From Osmia lignaria lignaria (Eukaryota; Arthropoda; Insecta; Hymenoptera; Megachilidae), in contig NW_027478169.1 in assembly GCF_051020975.1 (NCBI RefSeq), positions 2,604,001 through 2,668,000 on the forward strand: a DNA stretch of 64,000 bases. Direction: 5' to 3'. The notes under the pieces are model-generated. The model had not been told where the DNA came from, did no database searches, and saw nothing but the letters and a program-made list of their open reading frames with translations. Numbering within the stretch: position 1 is the stretch's first letter; each line of letters begins with the position of its first letter. This document shows positions 10,201 to 24,046 of the stretch, piece by piece. The position numbers and the translations under genes are program-made.

Positions 10201-13200
10201 GATCAGATGCGTAGTTCTCGAGATATATCAAGATATTTAAAAGTTCCGAAGCCGCACCAACATAATAGAGATACAGAAACACCGTGGCCCCTTTCTTTGA
10301 GATAACTCTGCACTAGTGCGAGCCGCAAATGCCACTTCCAGCTTAGCTGTGCAGAAGAAGAACAACAAGAAGAAGAAATATCTCGAAATATGTCCGTCAG
10401 GCCCCTTCCCTTGAGATAAATCTGCAAATATCTCGGAAACGAAGCGAGCTATGGCAAAATGTTAAGAGACCTTTTTTGTAGAGAATTATGTTTCCTACTT
10501 TTTATGTTCTATGATATTTTTTGATCAGACCCGTAGTTCTCGAGATATATCAAGATATTTAAAAGTTCCGAAGCCGCACCAACATAATAGAGATACAGAA
10601 ACACCGTGGCCCCTTTCTTTGAGATAACTCTGCACTAGTGCGAGCCGCAAATGCCACTTCCAGCTTAGCTGTGCAGAAGAAGAACAACAAGAAGCAAAAA
10701 TATCTCGAAATATGTCCGTTAGGCCCCTTCCCTTGAGATAAATCTGCAAATATCTCGGAAACGAAGCGAGCTATGGCAAAATGTTAAGAGACCTTATTTG
10801 TAGAGAATTAAGTTTCCTACCTTTTACGTTCTATGATATTTTTTGATCAGATGCGTAGTTCTCGAGATATATCAAGATATTTAAAAGTTCCGAAGCCGCA
10901 CCAACATAATAGAGATACAGAAACACCGTGGCCCCTTTCTTTGAGATAACTCTGCACTATTGCGAGCTGCAAATGCCACTTCCAGCTTAGCTGTGCAGAA
11001 GAAGAACAACAAGAAGAAGAAATATCTCGAAATATGTCCGTTAGGCCCCTTCCCTTGAGATAAATCTGCAAATATATCGGAAACGAAGCGAGCTATGGCA
11101 AAATGTTAAGAGACCTTTTTTGTAGAGAATTAAGTTTCCTACTTTTTATGTTCTATGATATTTTTTGATCAGATGCGTAGTTCTCGAGATATATCAAGAT
11201 ATTTAAAAGTTCCGAAGCCGCACCAACATAATAGAGATACAGAAACACCGTGGCCCCTTTCTTTGAGATAACTCTGCACTATTGCGAGCTGCAAATGCCA
11301 CTTCCAGCTTAGCTGTGCAGAAGAAGAACAACAAAATGAAGAAATATTTCGAAATATGTCCGTTAGGCCCCTTCCCTTGAGATAAATCTGCAAATATCTC
11401 GGAAACGAAGAGAGCTATGGCAAAATGTTAAGAGACCTTTTTTGTAGAGAATTAAGTTTCCTACTTTTCATGTTCGATGATATTTTTTGATCAGACCCGT
11501 AGTTCTCGAGATATATCAAGATATTTAAAAGTTCCGAAGCCGCACCAACATAATAGAGATACAGAAACACCGTGGCCCCTTTCTTTGAGATAACTCTGCA
11601 CTAGTGCGAGCCGCAAATGCCACTTCCAGCTTAGCTGTGCAGAAGAAGAACAACAAGAAGAAGAAATATCTCGAAATATGTCCGTCAGGCCCCTTCCCTT
11701 GAGATAAATCTGCAAATATCTCGGAAACGAAGCGAGCTATGGCAAAATGTTAAGAGACCGTTTTTGTAGAGAATTAAGTTTCCTACTTTTTATGTTCCAT
11801 AATATTTTTTGATCAGACGCGTAGTTCTCGAGATATATCAAGATATTTAAAAGCTCCGAAGCCGCACCAACATAATACAGATACAGAAACACCGTGGCCC
11901 CTTTCTTTGAGATAACTCTGCACTATTGCGAGCTGCAAATGCCACTTCCAGCTTAGCTGTGCAGAAGAAGAACAACAAGAAGAAGAAATATCTCGAAATA
12001 TGTCCGTCAGGCCCCTTCCCTTGAGATAAATCTGCAAATATCTCGGAAACGAAGAGAGCTATGGCAAAATGTTAAGAGACCTTTTTTGTAGAGAATTAAG
12101 TTTCCTACTTTTCATGTTCTATGATATTTTTTGATCAGATGCGTAGTTCTCGAGATATATCAAGATATTTAAAAGTTCCGAAGCCGCACCAACATAATAG
12201 AGATACAGAAACACCGTGGCCCCTTTCTTTGAGATAACTCTGCACTAGTGCGAGCCGCAAATGCCACTTCCAGCTTAGCTGTGCAGAAGAAGAACAACAA
12301 GAAGAAGAAATATCTCGAAATATGTCCGTCAGGCCCCTTCCCTTGAGATAAATCTGCAAATATCTCGGAAACGAAGCGAGCTATGGCAAAATGTTAAGAG
12401 ACCTTTTTTGTAGAGAATTATGTTTCCTACTTTTTATGTTCTATGATATTTTTTGATCAGACCCGTAGTTCTCGAGATATATCAAGATATTTAAAAGTTC
12501 CGAAGCCGCACCAACATAATAGAGATACAGAAACACCGTGGCCCCTTTCTTTGAGATAACTCTGCACTATTGCGAGCTGCAAATGCCACTTCCAGCTTAG
12601 CTGTGCAGAAGAAGAACAACAAGAAGAAGAAATATCTCGAAATATGTCCGTTAGGCCCCTTCCCTTGAGATAAATCTGCAAATATATCGGAAACGAAGCG
12701 AGCTATGGCAAAATGTTAAGAGACCTTTTTTGTAGAGAATTAAGTTTCCTACTTTTTATGTTCTATGATATTTTTTGATCAGATGCGTAGTTCTCGAGAT
12801 ATATCAAGATATTTAAAAGTTCCGAAGCCGCACCAACATAATAGAGATACAGAAACACCGTGGCCCCTTTCTTTGAGATAACTCTGCACTATTGCGAGCT
12901 GCAAATGCCACTTCCAGCTTAGCTGTGCAGAAGAAGAACAACAAAATGAAGAAATATTTCGAAATATGTCCGTTAGGCCCCTTCCCTTGAGATAAATCTG
13001 CAAATATCTCGGAAACGAAGAGAGCTATGGCAAAATGTTAAGAGACCTTTTTTGTAGAGAATTAAGTTTCCTACTTTTCATGTTCTATGATATTTTTTGA
13101 TCAGATGCGTAGTTCTCGAGATATATCAAGATATTTAAAAGTTCCGAAGCCGCACCAACATAATAGAGATACAGAAACACCGTGGCCCCTTTCTTTGAGA

Positions 13201-14064
13201 TAACTCTGCACTAGTGCGAGCCGCAAATGCCACTTCCAGCTTAGCTGTGCAGAAGAAGAACAACAAGAAGAAGAAATATCTCGAAATATGTCCGTCAGGC
13301 CCCTTCCCTTGAGATAAATCTGCAAATATCTCGGAAACGAAGCGAGCTATGGCAAAATGTTAAGAGACCGTTTTTGTAGAGAATTAAGTTTCCTACTTTT
13401 TATGTTCTATGATATTTTTTGATGAGACGCGTAGTTCTCGAGATATATCAAGATATTTAAAAGTTCCGAAGCCGCACCAACATAATAGAGATACAGAAAC
13501 ACCGTGGCCCCTTTCTTTGAGATAACTCTGCACTATTGCGAGCTGCAAATGCCACTTCCAGCTTAGCTGTGCAGAAGAAGAACAACAAGATGAAGAAATA
13601 TCTCGAAATATGTCCGTTAGGCCCCTTCCCTTGAGATAAATCTGCAAATATCTCGGAAACGAAGAGAGCTATGGCAAAATGTTAAGAGACCTTTTTTGTA
13701 GAGAATTAAGTTTCCTACTTTTTATGTTCTACGATATTTTTTGATCAGATGCGTAGTTCTCGAGATATATCAAGATATTTAAAAGTTCCGAAGCCGCACC
13801 AACATAATAGAGATACAGAAACACCGTGGCCCCTTTCTTTGAGATAACTATGCACTAGTGCGAGCCGCAAATGCCACTTCCAGCTTAGCTGTGCAGAAGA
13901 AGAACAACAAGAAGAAGAAATATCTCGAAATATGTCCGTCAGGCCCCTTCCCTTGAGATATATCTGCAAATATCTCGGAAACGAAGCGAGCTATGGCAAA
14001 ATGTTAAGAGACCTTTTTTGTAGAGAATTATGTTTCCTACAATTTATGTTCTATGATATTTTTT
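10201..14064. repeat. Run of 12 type A units with pentamer pattern
   Basis: Twelve consecutive A units. A 5-unit (1610-bp) periodicity is visible: the ACAAAATGAAG/ATATTTCG unit at 11167 recurs at 12777, and the units that follow each are similar. GATCAGACCCG and GATCAGACGCG starts mark particular positions in the pattern. The run belongs to the left copy of the long block repeated near 17.9 kb. Confidence 0.8.
11167..13744. repeat. Long HOR block, copy 1 (8 units)
   Basis: Eight units recur in the same order at 17929-20506, offset 6762 bp (21 x 322). Shared rare marks include ACAAAATGAAG, TTCCATAATATT, AAAGCTCCG, AATACAGATAC and GATGAGACGCG. Differences are few: TTCGATGAT near 11475, GAAGAGAGC near 13660 and TTCTACGAT near 13730. 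Confidence 0.88.
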
Positions 14065-14708
14065 GGTCAGAAGCGTAGTTTTCGAGATATATCGAGATAT
14101 TTAAAAGTTCCAAAGCCGCACCAACATAATAGAGATACAGAAACACCGTGGCCCCTTTCTTTGAGATAACTCTGCACTAGTGCGAGCCGCAAATGCCACT
14201 TCCAGCTTAGCTGTGCAGAAGAAGAACAACAAGAAGAAGAAATATCTGGAAATATGTCCGTCAGGCCCCTTCCCTTGAGATATATCTGCAAATATCTCGG
14301 AAACGAAACGAGCTACGGCAAAATGTTAAGAGACCTTTTTTGTAGAGAATTAAGAATCCTACTTTTTATGTTCTATGATATTATTTGATCAGATGCGTAG
14401 TTCTCGAGATATATCAAGATATTTAAAAGTTCCGAAGCCGCACCAACATAATAGAGATACAGAAACACCGTGGCCCCTTTCTTTGAGATAACTCTGCACT
14501 ATTGCGAGCTGCAAATGCCACTTCCAGCTTAGCTGTGCAGAAGAAGAACAACAAGAAGAAGAAATATCTCGAAATATGTCCGTCAGGCCCCTTCCCTTGA
14601 GATAAATCTGCAAATATCTCGGAAACGAAGCGAGCTATGGCAAAATGTTAAGAGACCTTTTTTGTAGAGAATTAAGTTTCCTACTTTTTATGTTCTATGA
14701 TATTTTTT
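13743..14708. repeat. Three units present only in HOR copy 1
   Basis: These units (A, B, A) lie between two blocks whose partners at 17929-20506 and 20505-22114 are directly joined. The difference is exactly 966 bp and keeps the 322-bp phase. It reflects either loss of three units from the right copy or gain in the left copy. The B unit at 14065 has GGTCAG in place of GATCAG. Confidence 0.82.
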
Positions 14709-16318
14709 GATCAGATGCGTAGTTCTCGAGATATATCAAGATATCTAAAAGTTCCGAAGCCGCACCAACATAATAGAGATACAGAAACACCGTGGCCCCT
14801 ATCTTCGAGATAACTCTGCACTATTGCGAGCTGCAAATGCCACTTCCGGCTTAGCTGTGCAGAAGAAGAACAACAAGAAGAAGAAATATCTCGAAAAATG
14901 TCCGTCAGGCCCCTTCCCTTGAGATAAATCTGCAAATATCTCGGAAACGAAGCGAGCTATGGCAAAATGTTAAGAGACCTTATTTGTAGAGAATTAAGTT
15001 TCCTACTTTTTATGTTCTATGATATTTTTTGATCAGATGCGTAGTTCTCGAGATATATCAAGATATTTAAAAGTTCCGAAGCCGCACCAACATAATCGAG
15101 ATACAGAAACACCGTGGCCCCTTTCTTTGAGATAACTCTGCACCATTGCGAGCTGCAAATGCCACTTCCAGCTTAGCTGTGCAGAAGAAGAACAACAAGA
15201 AGAAGAAATATCTCGAAATATGTCCGTTAGGCCCCTTCCCTTGAGATAAATCTGCAAATATCTCGGAAACGAAGCGAGCTATGGCAAAATGTTAAGAGAC
15301 CTTATTTGTAGAGAATTAAGTTTCCTACCTTTTACGTTCTATGATATTTTTTGATCAGATGCGTAGTTCTCGAGATATATCAAGATATTTATAAGTTCCG
15401 AAGCCGCACCAACATAATAGAGATACAGAAACACCGTGGCCCCTTTCTTTGAGATAACTCTGCACTATTGCGAGCTGTAAATGCCACTTCCAGCTTAGCT
15501 GTGCAGAAGAAGAACAACAAGAAGAAGAAATATCTCGAAATATGTCCGTCAGGCCCCTTCCCTTGAGATATATCTGCAAATATCTCGGAAACGAAGCGAG
15601 CTATGGCAAAATGTTGAGAGACCTTTTTTGTAGAGAATTATGTTTCCTACAATTTATGTTCTATGATATTTTTTGATCAGAAGCGTAGTTTTCGAGATAT
15701 ATCGAGATATTTAAAAGTTCCGAAGCCGCACCAACATAATAGAGATACAGAAACACCGTGGCCCCTTTCGTTGAGATAACTCTGCACTAGTGCGAGCCGC
15801 AAATGCCACTTCCAGCTTAGCTGTGCAGAAGAAGAACAACAAGAAGAAGAAATATCTCGAAATATGTCCGTCAGGCCCCTTCCCTTGAGATAAATCTGCA
15901 CATATCTCGGAAACGAAGCGAGCTATGGCAAAATGTTAAGAGACGTTTTTTGTAGAGAATTATGTTTCCTACTATTTATGTTCTATGATATTTTTTGATC
16001 CGAAGCGTAGTTTTCGAGATATATCGAGATATTTAAAAGTTCCGAAGCCGCACCAACATAATAGGGATACAGAAACACCGTGGCCCCTTTCTTTGAGATA
16101 ACTCTGCACTAGTGCGAGCCGCAAATGCCACTTCCAGCTTAGCTGTGCAGAAGAAGAACAACAAGAAGAAGAAATATCTCGAAATATGTCCGTCAGGCCC
16201 CTTCCCTTGAGATAAATCTGCAAATATCTCGGAAACGAAGCGAGCTATGGCAAAATGTTAAGAGACCTTTTTTGTAGAGAATTAAGTTTCCTACTTTTTA
16301 TCTTCTATGATATTTTTT
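14709..16318. repeat. HOR block, copy 1 (5 units)
   Basis: Five units recur at 20505-22114 with offset 5796 bp (18 x 322). Shared rare marks are ATATCTAAAAG, CCTATCTTCGAG, CGAAAAATGTCC, GCACCATTGCG, ATTTATAAGTTCC and the GATCCGAAGCG start. Private differences are seen near 14849, 15768 and 15897. Confidence 0.87.
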
Positions 16319-16962
16319 GATCAGATGCGTAGTTCTCGAGATATATCAAGATATTTAAAAGTTCCGAAGCCGCACCAACATAATAGAGATACAGAAACAC
16401 CGTGGCCCCTCTCTTTGAGATAACTCTGCACTATTGCGAGCTGCAAATGCCACTTCCAGCTTAGCTGTGCAGAAGAAGAACAACAAGAAGAAGGAATATC
16501 TCGAAATATGTCCGTCAGGCCAGTTCCTTTGAGCTGAATCTGCAAATATCTCGGAAACGAAGCGAGCTATGGCAAAATATTAAGAGACGTTTTTTGTAGA
16601 GAATTATGTTTCCTACAATTTATGTTCTATGATATTTTTTGATCAGAAGCGTAGTTTTCGAGATATATCGAGATATTTAAAACTTCCGAAGACGCACCAA
16701 CATAATAGAGATACAGAAACACCGTGGCCCCTTTCTTTGAGATAACTGTGCACTAGTGCGAGCCGCAAATGCCACTTCCAGCTTAGCTGTGCAGAAGAAG
16801 AACAACAAGAAGAAGAAATATCTCGAAATATGTCCGTCAGGCCCCTTCCCTTGAGATAAATCTGCAAATATCTCGGAAACGAAGCGAGCTATGGCAAAAT
16901 GTTAAGAGACCTTTTTTGTAGAGAATTATGTTTCCTACTTTTTATGTTCTATGATATTTTTT
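16319..16962. repeat. Dimer block repeated at 24691, copy 1
   Basis: An A unit with GAAGGAATATC and the GGCCAGTTCC cassette, then a B unit with AAAACTTCCGAAGACG and an AAAATATTAAG junction. The same pair recurs at 24691-25334 (offset 8372 bp, 26 x 322). A related pair at 22437-23080 has the ordinary AGTTCC. Confidence 0.8.
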
Positions 16963-17606
16963 GATCAGATGCGTAGTTCTCGAGATATATCAAGATATTT
17001 AAAAGTTCCGAAGCCGCACCAACATAATAGAGATACAGAAACACCGTGGCCCCTCTCTTTGAGATAACTCTGCACTATTGCGAGCTGGAAATGCCACTTC
17101 CAGCTTAGCTGTGCAGAAGAAGAACAACAAGAAGAAGAAATATCTCGAAATATGTCCGTCAGGCCCCTTCCCTTGAGATAATTCTGCAAATATCTCGGAA
17201 ACGAAGCGAGCTATGGCAAAATGTTAAGAGACCTTTTTTGTAGAGAATTATGTTTCCTACAATTTATGTTCTATGATATTTTTTGATCAGAAGCGTAGTT
17301 TTCGAGATATATCGAGATATTTAAAAGTTCCGAAGCCGCACCAACATAATAGAGATACAGAAACACCGTGGCCCCTTTCTTTGAGATAACTCTGCACTAG
17401 TGCGAGCCGCAAATGCCACTTCCAGCTTAGCTGTGCAGAAGAAGAACAACAAGAAGAAGAAATATCTCGAAATATGTCCGTCAGGCCCCTTCCCTTGAGA
17501 TATATCTGCAAATATCTCGGAAACGAAGCGAGCTATGGCAAAATGTTAAGAGACGTTTTTTGTAGAGAATTATGTTTCCTACTATTTATGTTCTATGATA
17601 TTTTTT

Positions 17607-17928
17607 GATCCGAAGCGTAGTTTTCGAGATATATCGAGATATTTAAAAGTTCCGAAGCCGCACCAACATAATAGGGATACAGAAACACCGTGGCCCCTTT
17701 CTTTGAGATAACTCTGCACTATTGCGAGCTGCAAATGCCACTTCCAGCTTAGCTGTGCAGAAGAAGAACAACAAGAAGAAGAAATATCTCGAAATATGTC
17801 CGTTAGGCCCCTTCCCTTGAGATAAATCTGCAAATATATCGGAAACGAAGCGAGCTATGGCAAAATGTTAAGAGACCTTTTTTGTAGAGAATTAAGTTTC
17901 CTACTTTTTATGTTCTATGATATTTTTT
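17607..17928. repeat. Chimeric unit at left edge of HOR copy 2
   Basis: The head (GATCCGAAGCG, TTTTCGAG, AATAGGGATAC) matches the B unit at 15997. The middle and 3' half (CTATTGCGAGCTGC, CGTTAGG, AATATATCGG) match the A unit at 10845. The switch lies between about 17673 and 17712, in sequence common to both parents. This marks the exchange point that placed HOR copy 2. Confidence 0.82.
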
Positions 17929-20506
17929 GATCAGATGCGTAGTTCTCGAGATATATCAAGATATTTAAAAGTTCCGAAGCCGCACCAACATAATAGAGAT
18001 ACAGAAACACCGTGGCCCCTTTCTTTGAGATAACTCTGCACTATTGCGAGCTGCAAATGCCACTTCCAGCTTAGCTGTGCAGAAGAAGAACAACAAAATG
18101 AAGAAATATTTCGAAATATGTCCGTTAGGCCCCTTCCCTTGAGATAAATCTGCAAATATCTCGGAAACGAAGAGAGCTATGGCAAAATGTTAAGAGACCT
18201 TTTTTGTAGAGAATTAAGTTTCCTACTTTTCATGTTCTATGATATTTTTTGATCAGACCCGTAGTTCTCGAGATATATCAAGATATTTAAAAGTTCCGAA
18301 GCCGCACCAACATAATAGAGATACAGAAACACCGTGGCCCCTTTCTTTGAGATAACTCTGCACTAGTGCGAGCCGCAAATGCCACTTCCAGCTTAGCTGT
18401 GCAGAAGAAGAACAACAAGAAGAAGAAATATCTCGAAATATGTCCGTCAGGCCCCTTCCCTTGAGATAAATCTGCAAATATCTCGGAAACGAAGCGAGCT
18501 ATGGCAAAATGTTAAGAGACCGTTTTTGTAGAGAATTAAGTTTCCTACTTTTTATGTTCCATAATATTTTTTGATCAGACGCGTAGTTCTCGAGATATAT
18601 CAAGATATTTAAAAGCTCCGAAGCCGCACCAACATAATACAGATACAGAAACACCGTGGCCCCTTTCTTTGAGATAACTCTGCACTATTGCGAGCTGCAA
18701 ATGCCACTTCCAGCTTAGCTGTGCAGAAGAAGAACAACAAGAAGAAGAAATATCTCGAAATATGTCCGTCAGGCCCCTTCCCTTGAGATAAATCTGCAAA
18801 TATCTCGGAAACGAAGAGAGCTATGGCAAAATGTTAAGAGACCTTTTTTGTAGAGAATTAAGTTTCCTACTTTTCATGTTCTATGATATTTTTTGATCAG
18901 ATGCGTAGTTCTCGAGATATATCAAGATATTTAAAAGTTCCGAAGCCGCACCAACATAATAGAGATACAGAAACACCGTGGCCCCTTTCTTTGAGATAAC
19001 TCTGCACTAGTGCGAGCCGCAAATGCCACTTCCAGCTTAGCTGTGCAGAAGAAGAACAACAAGAAGAAGAAATATCTCGAAATATGTCCGTCAGGCCCCT
19101 TCCCTTGAGATAAATCTGCAAATATCTCGGAAACGAAGCGAGCTATGGCAAAATGTTAAGAGACCTTTTTTGTAGAGAATTATGTTTCCTACTTTTTATG
19201 TTCTATGATATTTTTTGATCAGACCCGTAGTTCTCGAGATATATCAAGATATTTAAAAGTTCCGAAGCCGCACCAACATAATAGAGATACAGAAACACCG
19301 TGGCCCCTTTCTTTGAGATAACTCTGCACTATTGCGAGCTGCAAATGCCACTTCCAGCTTAGCTGTGCAGAAGAAGAACAACAAGAAGAAGAAATATCTC
19401 GAAATATGTCCGTTAGGCCCCTTCCCTTGAGATAAATCTGCAAATATATCGGAAACGAAGCGAGCTATGGCAAAATGTTAAGAGACCTTTTTTGTAGAGA
19501 ATTAAGTTTCCTACTTTTTATGTTCTATGATATTTTTTGATCAGATGCGTAGTTCTCGAGATATATCAAGATATTTAAAAGTTCCGAAGCCGCACCAACA
19601 TAATAGAGATACAGAAACACCGTGGCCCCTTTCTTTGAGATAACTCTGCACTATTGCGAGCTGCAAATGCCACTTCCAGCTTAGCTGTGCAGAAGAAGAA
19701 CAACAAAATGAAGAAATATTTCGAAATATGTCCGTTAGGCCCCTTCCCTTGAGATAAATCTGCAAATATCTCGGAAACGAAGAGAGCTATGGCAAAATGT
19801 TAAGAGACCTTTTTTGTAGAGAATTAAGTTTCCTACTTTTCATGTTCTATGATATTTTTTGATCAGATGCGTAGTTCTCGAGATATATCAAGATATTTAA
19901 AAGTTCCGAAGCCGCACCAACATAATAGAGATACAGAAACACCGTGGCCCCTTTCTTTGAGATAACTCTGCACTAGTGCGAGCCGCAAATGCCACTTCCA
20001 GCTTAGCTGTGCAGAAGAAGAACAACAAGAAGAAGAAATATCTCGAAATATGTCCGTCAGGCCCCTTCCCTTGAGATAAATCTGCAAATATCTCGGAAAC
20101 GAAGCGAGCTATGGCAAAATGTTAAGAGACCGTTTTTGTAGAGAATTAAGTTTCCTACTTTTTATGTTCTATGATATTTTTTGATGAGACGCGTAGTTCT
20201 CGAGATATATCAAGATATTTAAAAGTTCCGAAGCCGCACCAACATAATAGAGATACAGAAACACCGTGGCCCCTTTCTTTGAGATAACTCTGCACTATTG
20301 CGAGCTGCAAATGCCACTTCCAGCTTAGCTGTGCAGAAGAAGAACAACAAGATGAAGAAATATCTCGAAATATGTCCGTTAGGCCCCTTCCCTTGAGATA
20401 AATCTGCAAATATCTCGGAAACGAAGCGAGCTATGGCAAAATGTTAAGAGACCTTTTTTGTAGAGAATTAAGTTTCCTACTTTTTATGTTCTATGATATT
20501 TTTTGA
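17929..20506. repeat. Long HOR block, copy 2 (8 units)
   Basis: Partner of 11167-13744 with the same sequence of rare variants. Homology begins inside the preceding unit (17607-17928), whose head is B-type and whose 3' half matches the A unit at 10845. It continues to the right into the block at 20505, with three units missing relative to copy 1. Confidence 0.88.
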
Positions 20507-22114
20507 TCAGATGCGTAGTTCTCGAGATATATCAAGATATCTAAAAGTTCCGAAGCCGCACCAACATAATAGAGATACAGAAACACCGTGGCCCCTATCT
20601 TCGAGATAACTCTGCACTATTGCGAGCTGCAAATGCCACTTCCAGCTTAGCTGTGCAGAAGAAGAACAACAAGAAGAAGAAATATCTCGAAAAATGTCCG
20701 TCAGGCCCCTTCCCTTGAGATAAATCTGCAAATATCTCGGAAACGAAGCGAGCTATGGCAAAATGTTAAGAGACCTTATTTGTAGAGAATTAAGTTTCCT
20801 ACTTTTTATGTTCTATGATATTTTTTGATCAGATGCGTAGTTCTCGAGATATATCAAGATATTTAAAAGTTCCGAAGCCGCACCAACATAATCGAGATAC
20901 AGAAACACCGTGGCCCCTTTCTTTGAGATAACTCTGCACCATTGCGAGCTGCAAATGCCACTTCCAGCTTAGCTGTGCAGAAGAAGAACAACAAGAAGAA
21001 GAAATATCTCGAAATATGTCCGTTAGGCCCCTTCCCTTGAGATAAATCTGCAAATATCTCGGAAACGAAGCGAGCTATGGCAAAATGTTAAGAGACCTTA
21101 TTTGTAGAGAATTAAGTTTCCTACCTTTTACGTTCTATGATATTTTTTGGTCAGATGCGTAGTTCTCGAGATATATCAAGATATTTATAAGTTCCGAAGC
21201 CGCACCAACATAATAGAGATACAGAAACACCGTGGCCCCTTTCTTTGAGATAACTCTGCACTATTGCGAGCTGTAAATGCCACTTCCAGCTTAGCTGTGC
21301 AGAAGAAGAACAACAAGAAGAAGAAATATCTCGAAATATGTCCGTCAGGCCCCTTCCCTTGAGATATATCTGCAAATATCTCGGAAACGAAGCGAGCTAT
21401 GGCAAAATGTTGAGAGACCTTTTTTGTAGAGAATTATGTTTCCTACAATTTATGTTCTATGATATTTTTTGATCAGAAGCGTAGTTTTCGAGATATATCG
21501 AGATATTTAAAAGTTCCGAAGCCGCACCAACATAATAGAGATACAGAAACACCGTGGCCCCTTTCTTTGAGATAACTCTGCACTAGTGCGAGCCGCAAAT
21601 GCCACTTCCAGCTTAGCTGTGCAGAAGAAGAACAACAAGAAGAAGAAATATCTCGAAATATGTCCGTCAGGCCCCTTCCCTTGAGATATATCTGCAAATA
21701 TCTCGGAAACGAAGCGAGCTATGGCAAAATGTTAAGAGACGTTTTTTGTAGAGAATTATGTTTCCTACTATTTATGTTCTATGATATTTTTTGATCCGAA
21801 GCGTAGTTTTCGAGATATATCGAGATATTTAAAAGTTCCGAAGCCGCACCAACATAATAGGGATACAGAAACACCGTGGCCCCTTTCTTTGAGATAACTC
21901 TGCACTAGTGCGAGCCGCAAATGCCACTTCCAGCTTAGCTGTGCAGAAGAAGAACAACAAGAAGAAGAAATATCTCGAAATATGTCCGTCAGGCCCCTTC
22001 CCTTGAGATATATCTGCAAATATCTCGGAAACGAAGCGAGCTATGGCAAAATGTTAAGAGACGTTTTTTGTAGAGAATTATGTTTCCTACTATTTATGTT
22101 CTATGATATTTTTT
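20505..22114. repeat. HOR block, copy 2 (5 units)
   Basis: Partner of 14709-16318. The last unit, with the GATCCG start, is followed by a further unit with the same start at 22115, so this lineage of B unit has been doubled here relative to copy 1. Confidence 0.87.
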
Positions 22115-22436
22115 GATCCGAAGCGTAGTTTTCGAGATATATCGAGATATTTAAAAGTTCCGAAGCCGCACCAACATAATAGGGATACAGAAACACCGTG
22201 GCCCCTTTCTTTGAGATAACTCTGCACTAGTGCGAGCCGCAAATGCCACTTCTAGCTTAGCTGTGCAGAAGAAGAACAACAAGAAGAAGAAATATCTCGA
22301 AATATGTCCGTCAGGCCCCTTCCCTTGAGATAAATCTGCAAATATCTCGGAAACGAAGCGAGCTATGGCAAAATGTTAAGAGACCTTTTTTGTAGAGAAT
22401 TAAGTTTCCTACTTTTTATCTTTTATGATATTTTTT
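22115..22436. repeat. Extra B unit with GATCCG start
   Basis: Head and middle repeat those of 21793-22114, including GATCCGAAGCG and AATAGGGATAC. The tail is the A-type form that ends the single equivalent unit at 15997. It carries a private CTTCTAGCTT and TTTTATGATATT. This is consistent with a one-unit in-register duplication. Confidence 0.75.
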
Positions 22437-23325
22437 GATCAGATGCGTAGTTCTCGAGATATATCAAGATATTTAAAAGTTCCGAAGCCGCACCAACATA
22501 ATAGAGATACAGAAACACCGTGGCCCCTCTCTTTGAGATAACTCTGCACTATTGCGAGCTGCAAATGCCACTTCCAGCTTAGCTGTGCAGAAGAAGAACA
22601 ACAAGAAGAAGGAATATCTCGAAATATGTCCGTCAGGCCAGTTCCTTTGAGCTGAATCTGCAAATATCTCGGAAACGAAGCGAGCTATGGCAAAATATTA
22701 AGAGACGTTTTTTGTAGAGAATTATCTTTCCTACAATTTATGTTCTATGATATTTTTTGATCAGAAGCGTAGTTTTCGAGATATATCGAGATATTTAAAA
22801 GTTCCGAAGACGCACCAACATAATAGAGATACAGAAACACCGTGGCCCCTTTCTTTGAGATGACTGTGCACTAGTGCGAGCCGCAAATGCCACTTCCAGC
22901 TTAGCTGTGCAGAAGAAGAACAACAAGAAGAAGAAATATCTCGAAATATGTCCGTCAGGCCCCTTCCCTTGAGATAAATCTGCAAATATCTCGGAAACGA
23001 AGCTAGCTATGGCAAAATGTTAAGAGACCTTTTTTGTAGAGAATTATGTTTCCTACTTTTTATGTTCTATGATATTTTTTGATCAGATGCGTAGTTCTCG
23101 AGATATATCAAGATATTTAAAAGTTCCGAAGCCGCACCAACATAATAGAGATACAGAAACACCGTGGCTCCTTTCTTTGAGATAACTCTGCACTAGTGCG
23201 AGCCGCAAATGCCACTTCCAGCTTAGCTGTGCAGAAGAAGAACAACAAGAAGAAGAAATATCTCGAAATATGTCCGTCAGGCCCCTTCCCTTGAGATATA
23301 TCTGCAAATATCTCGGAAACGAAGC

Positions 23326-24046
23326 GAGCTATGGCAAAATGTTAAGAGACCGTTTTTGTAGAGAATTAAGTTTCCTACTTTTTATGTTCTAGGATATTTT
23401 TTGATCAGACGCGTAGTTCTCGAGATATATCAAGATATTTAAAAGTTCCGAAGCCGCACCAACATAATAGAGATACAGAAACACCGTGGCCCCTTTCTTT
23501 GAGATAACTCTGCACTATTGCGAGCTGCAAATGCCACTTCCAGCTTAGCTGTGCAGAAGAAGAACAACAAGAAGAAGAAATATCTCGAAATATGTCCGTC
23601 AGGCCCCTTCCCTTGAGATAAATCTGCAAATATCTCGGAAACCAAGAGAGCTATGGCAAAATGTTAAGAGACCTTTTTTGTAGAGAATTACGTTTCCTAC
23701 TTTTCATGTTCTATGATATTTTTTGATCAGATGCGTAGTTCTCGAGATATATCAAGATATTTAAAAGTTCCGAAGCCGCACCAACATAATAGAGATACAG
23801 AAACACCGTGGCCCCTTTCTTTGAGATAACTCTGCACTATTGCGAGCTGTAAATGCCACTTCCAGCTTAGATGTGCAGAAGAAGAACAACAAGAAGAAGA
23901 AATATCTCGAAATATGTCCGCCAGGCCCCTTCCCTTGAGATATATCTGCAAATATCTCGGAAACGAAGCGAGCTATGGCAAAATGTTAAGAGACCTTTTT
24001 TGTAGAGAATTAAGTTTCCTACTTTTTATCTTCTATGATATTTTTT
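23326..24046. repeat. Block repeated at 35.9 kb, copy 1
   Basis: A tail with TTCTAGGATATT and the two A units starting at 23403 and 23725 recur at about 35889-36609, offset 12563 bp (39 units plus the five 1-bp insertions between them). Private changes here are ACCAAGAGAG near 23641 and CTTAGATGTG near 23866. Confidence 0.78.
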
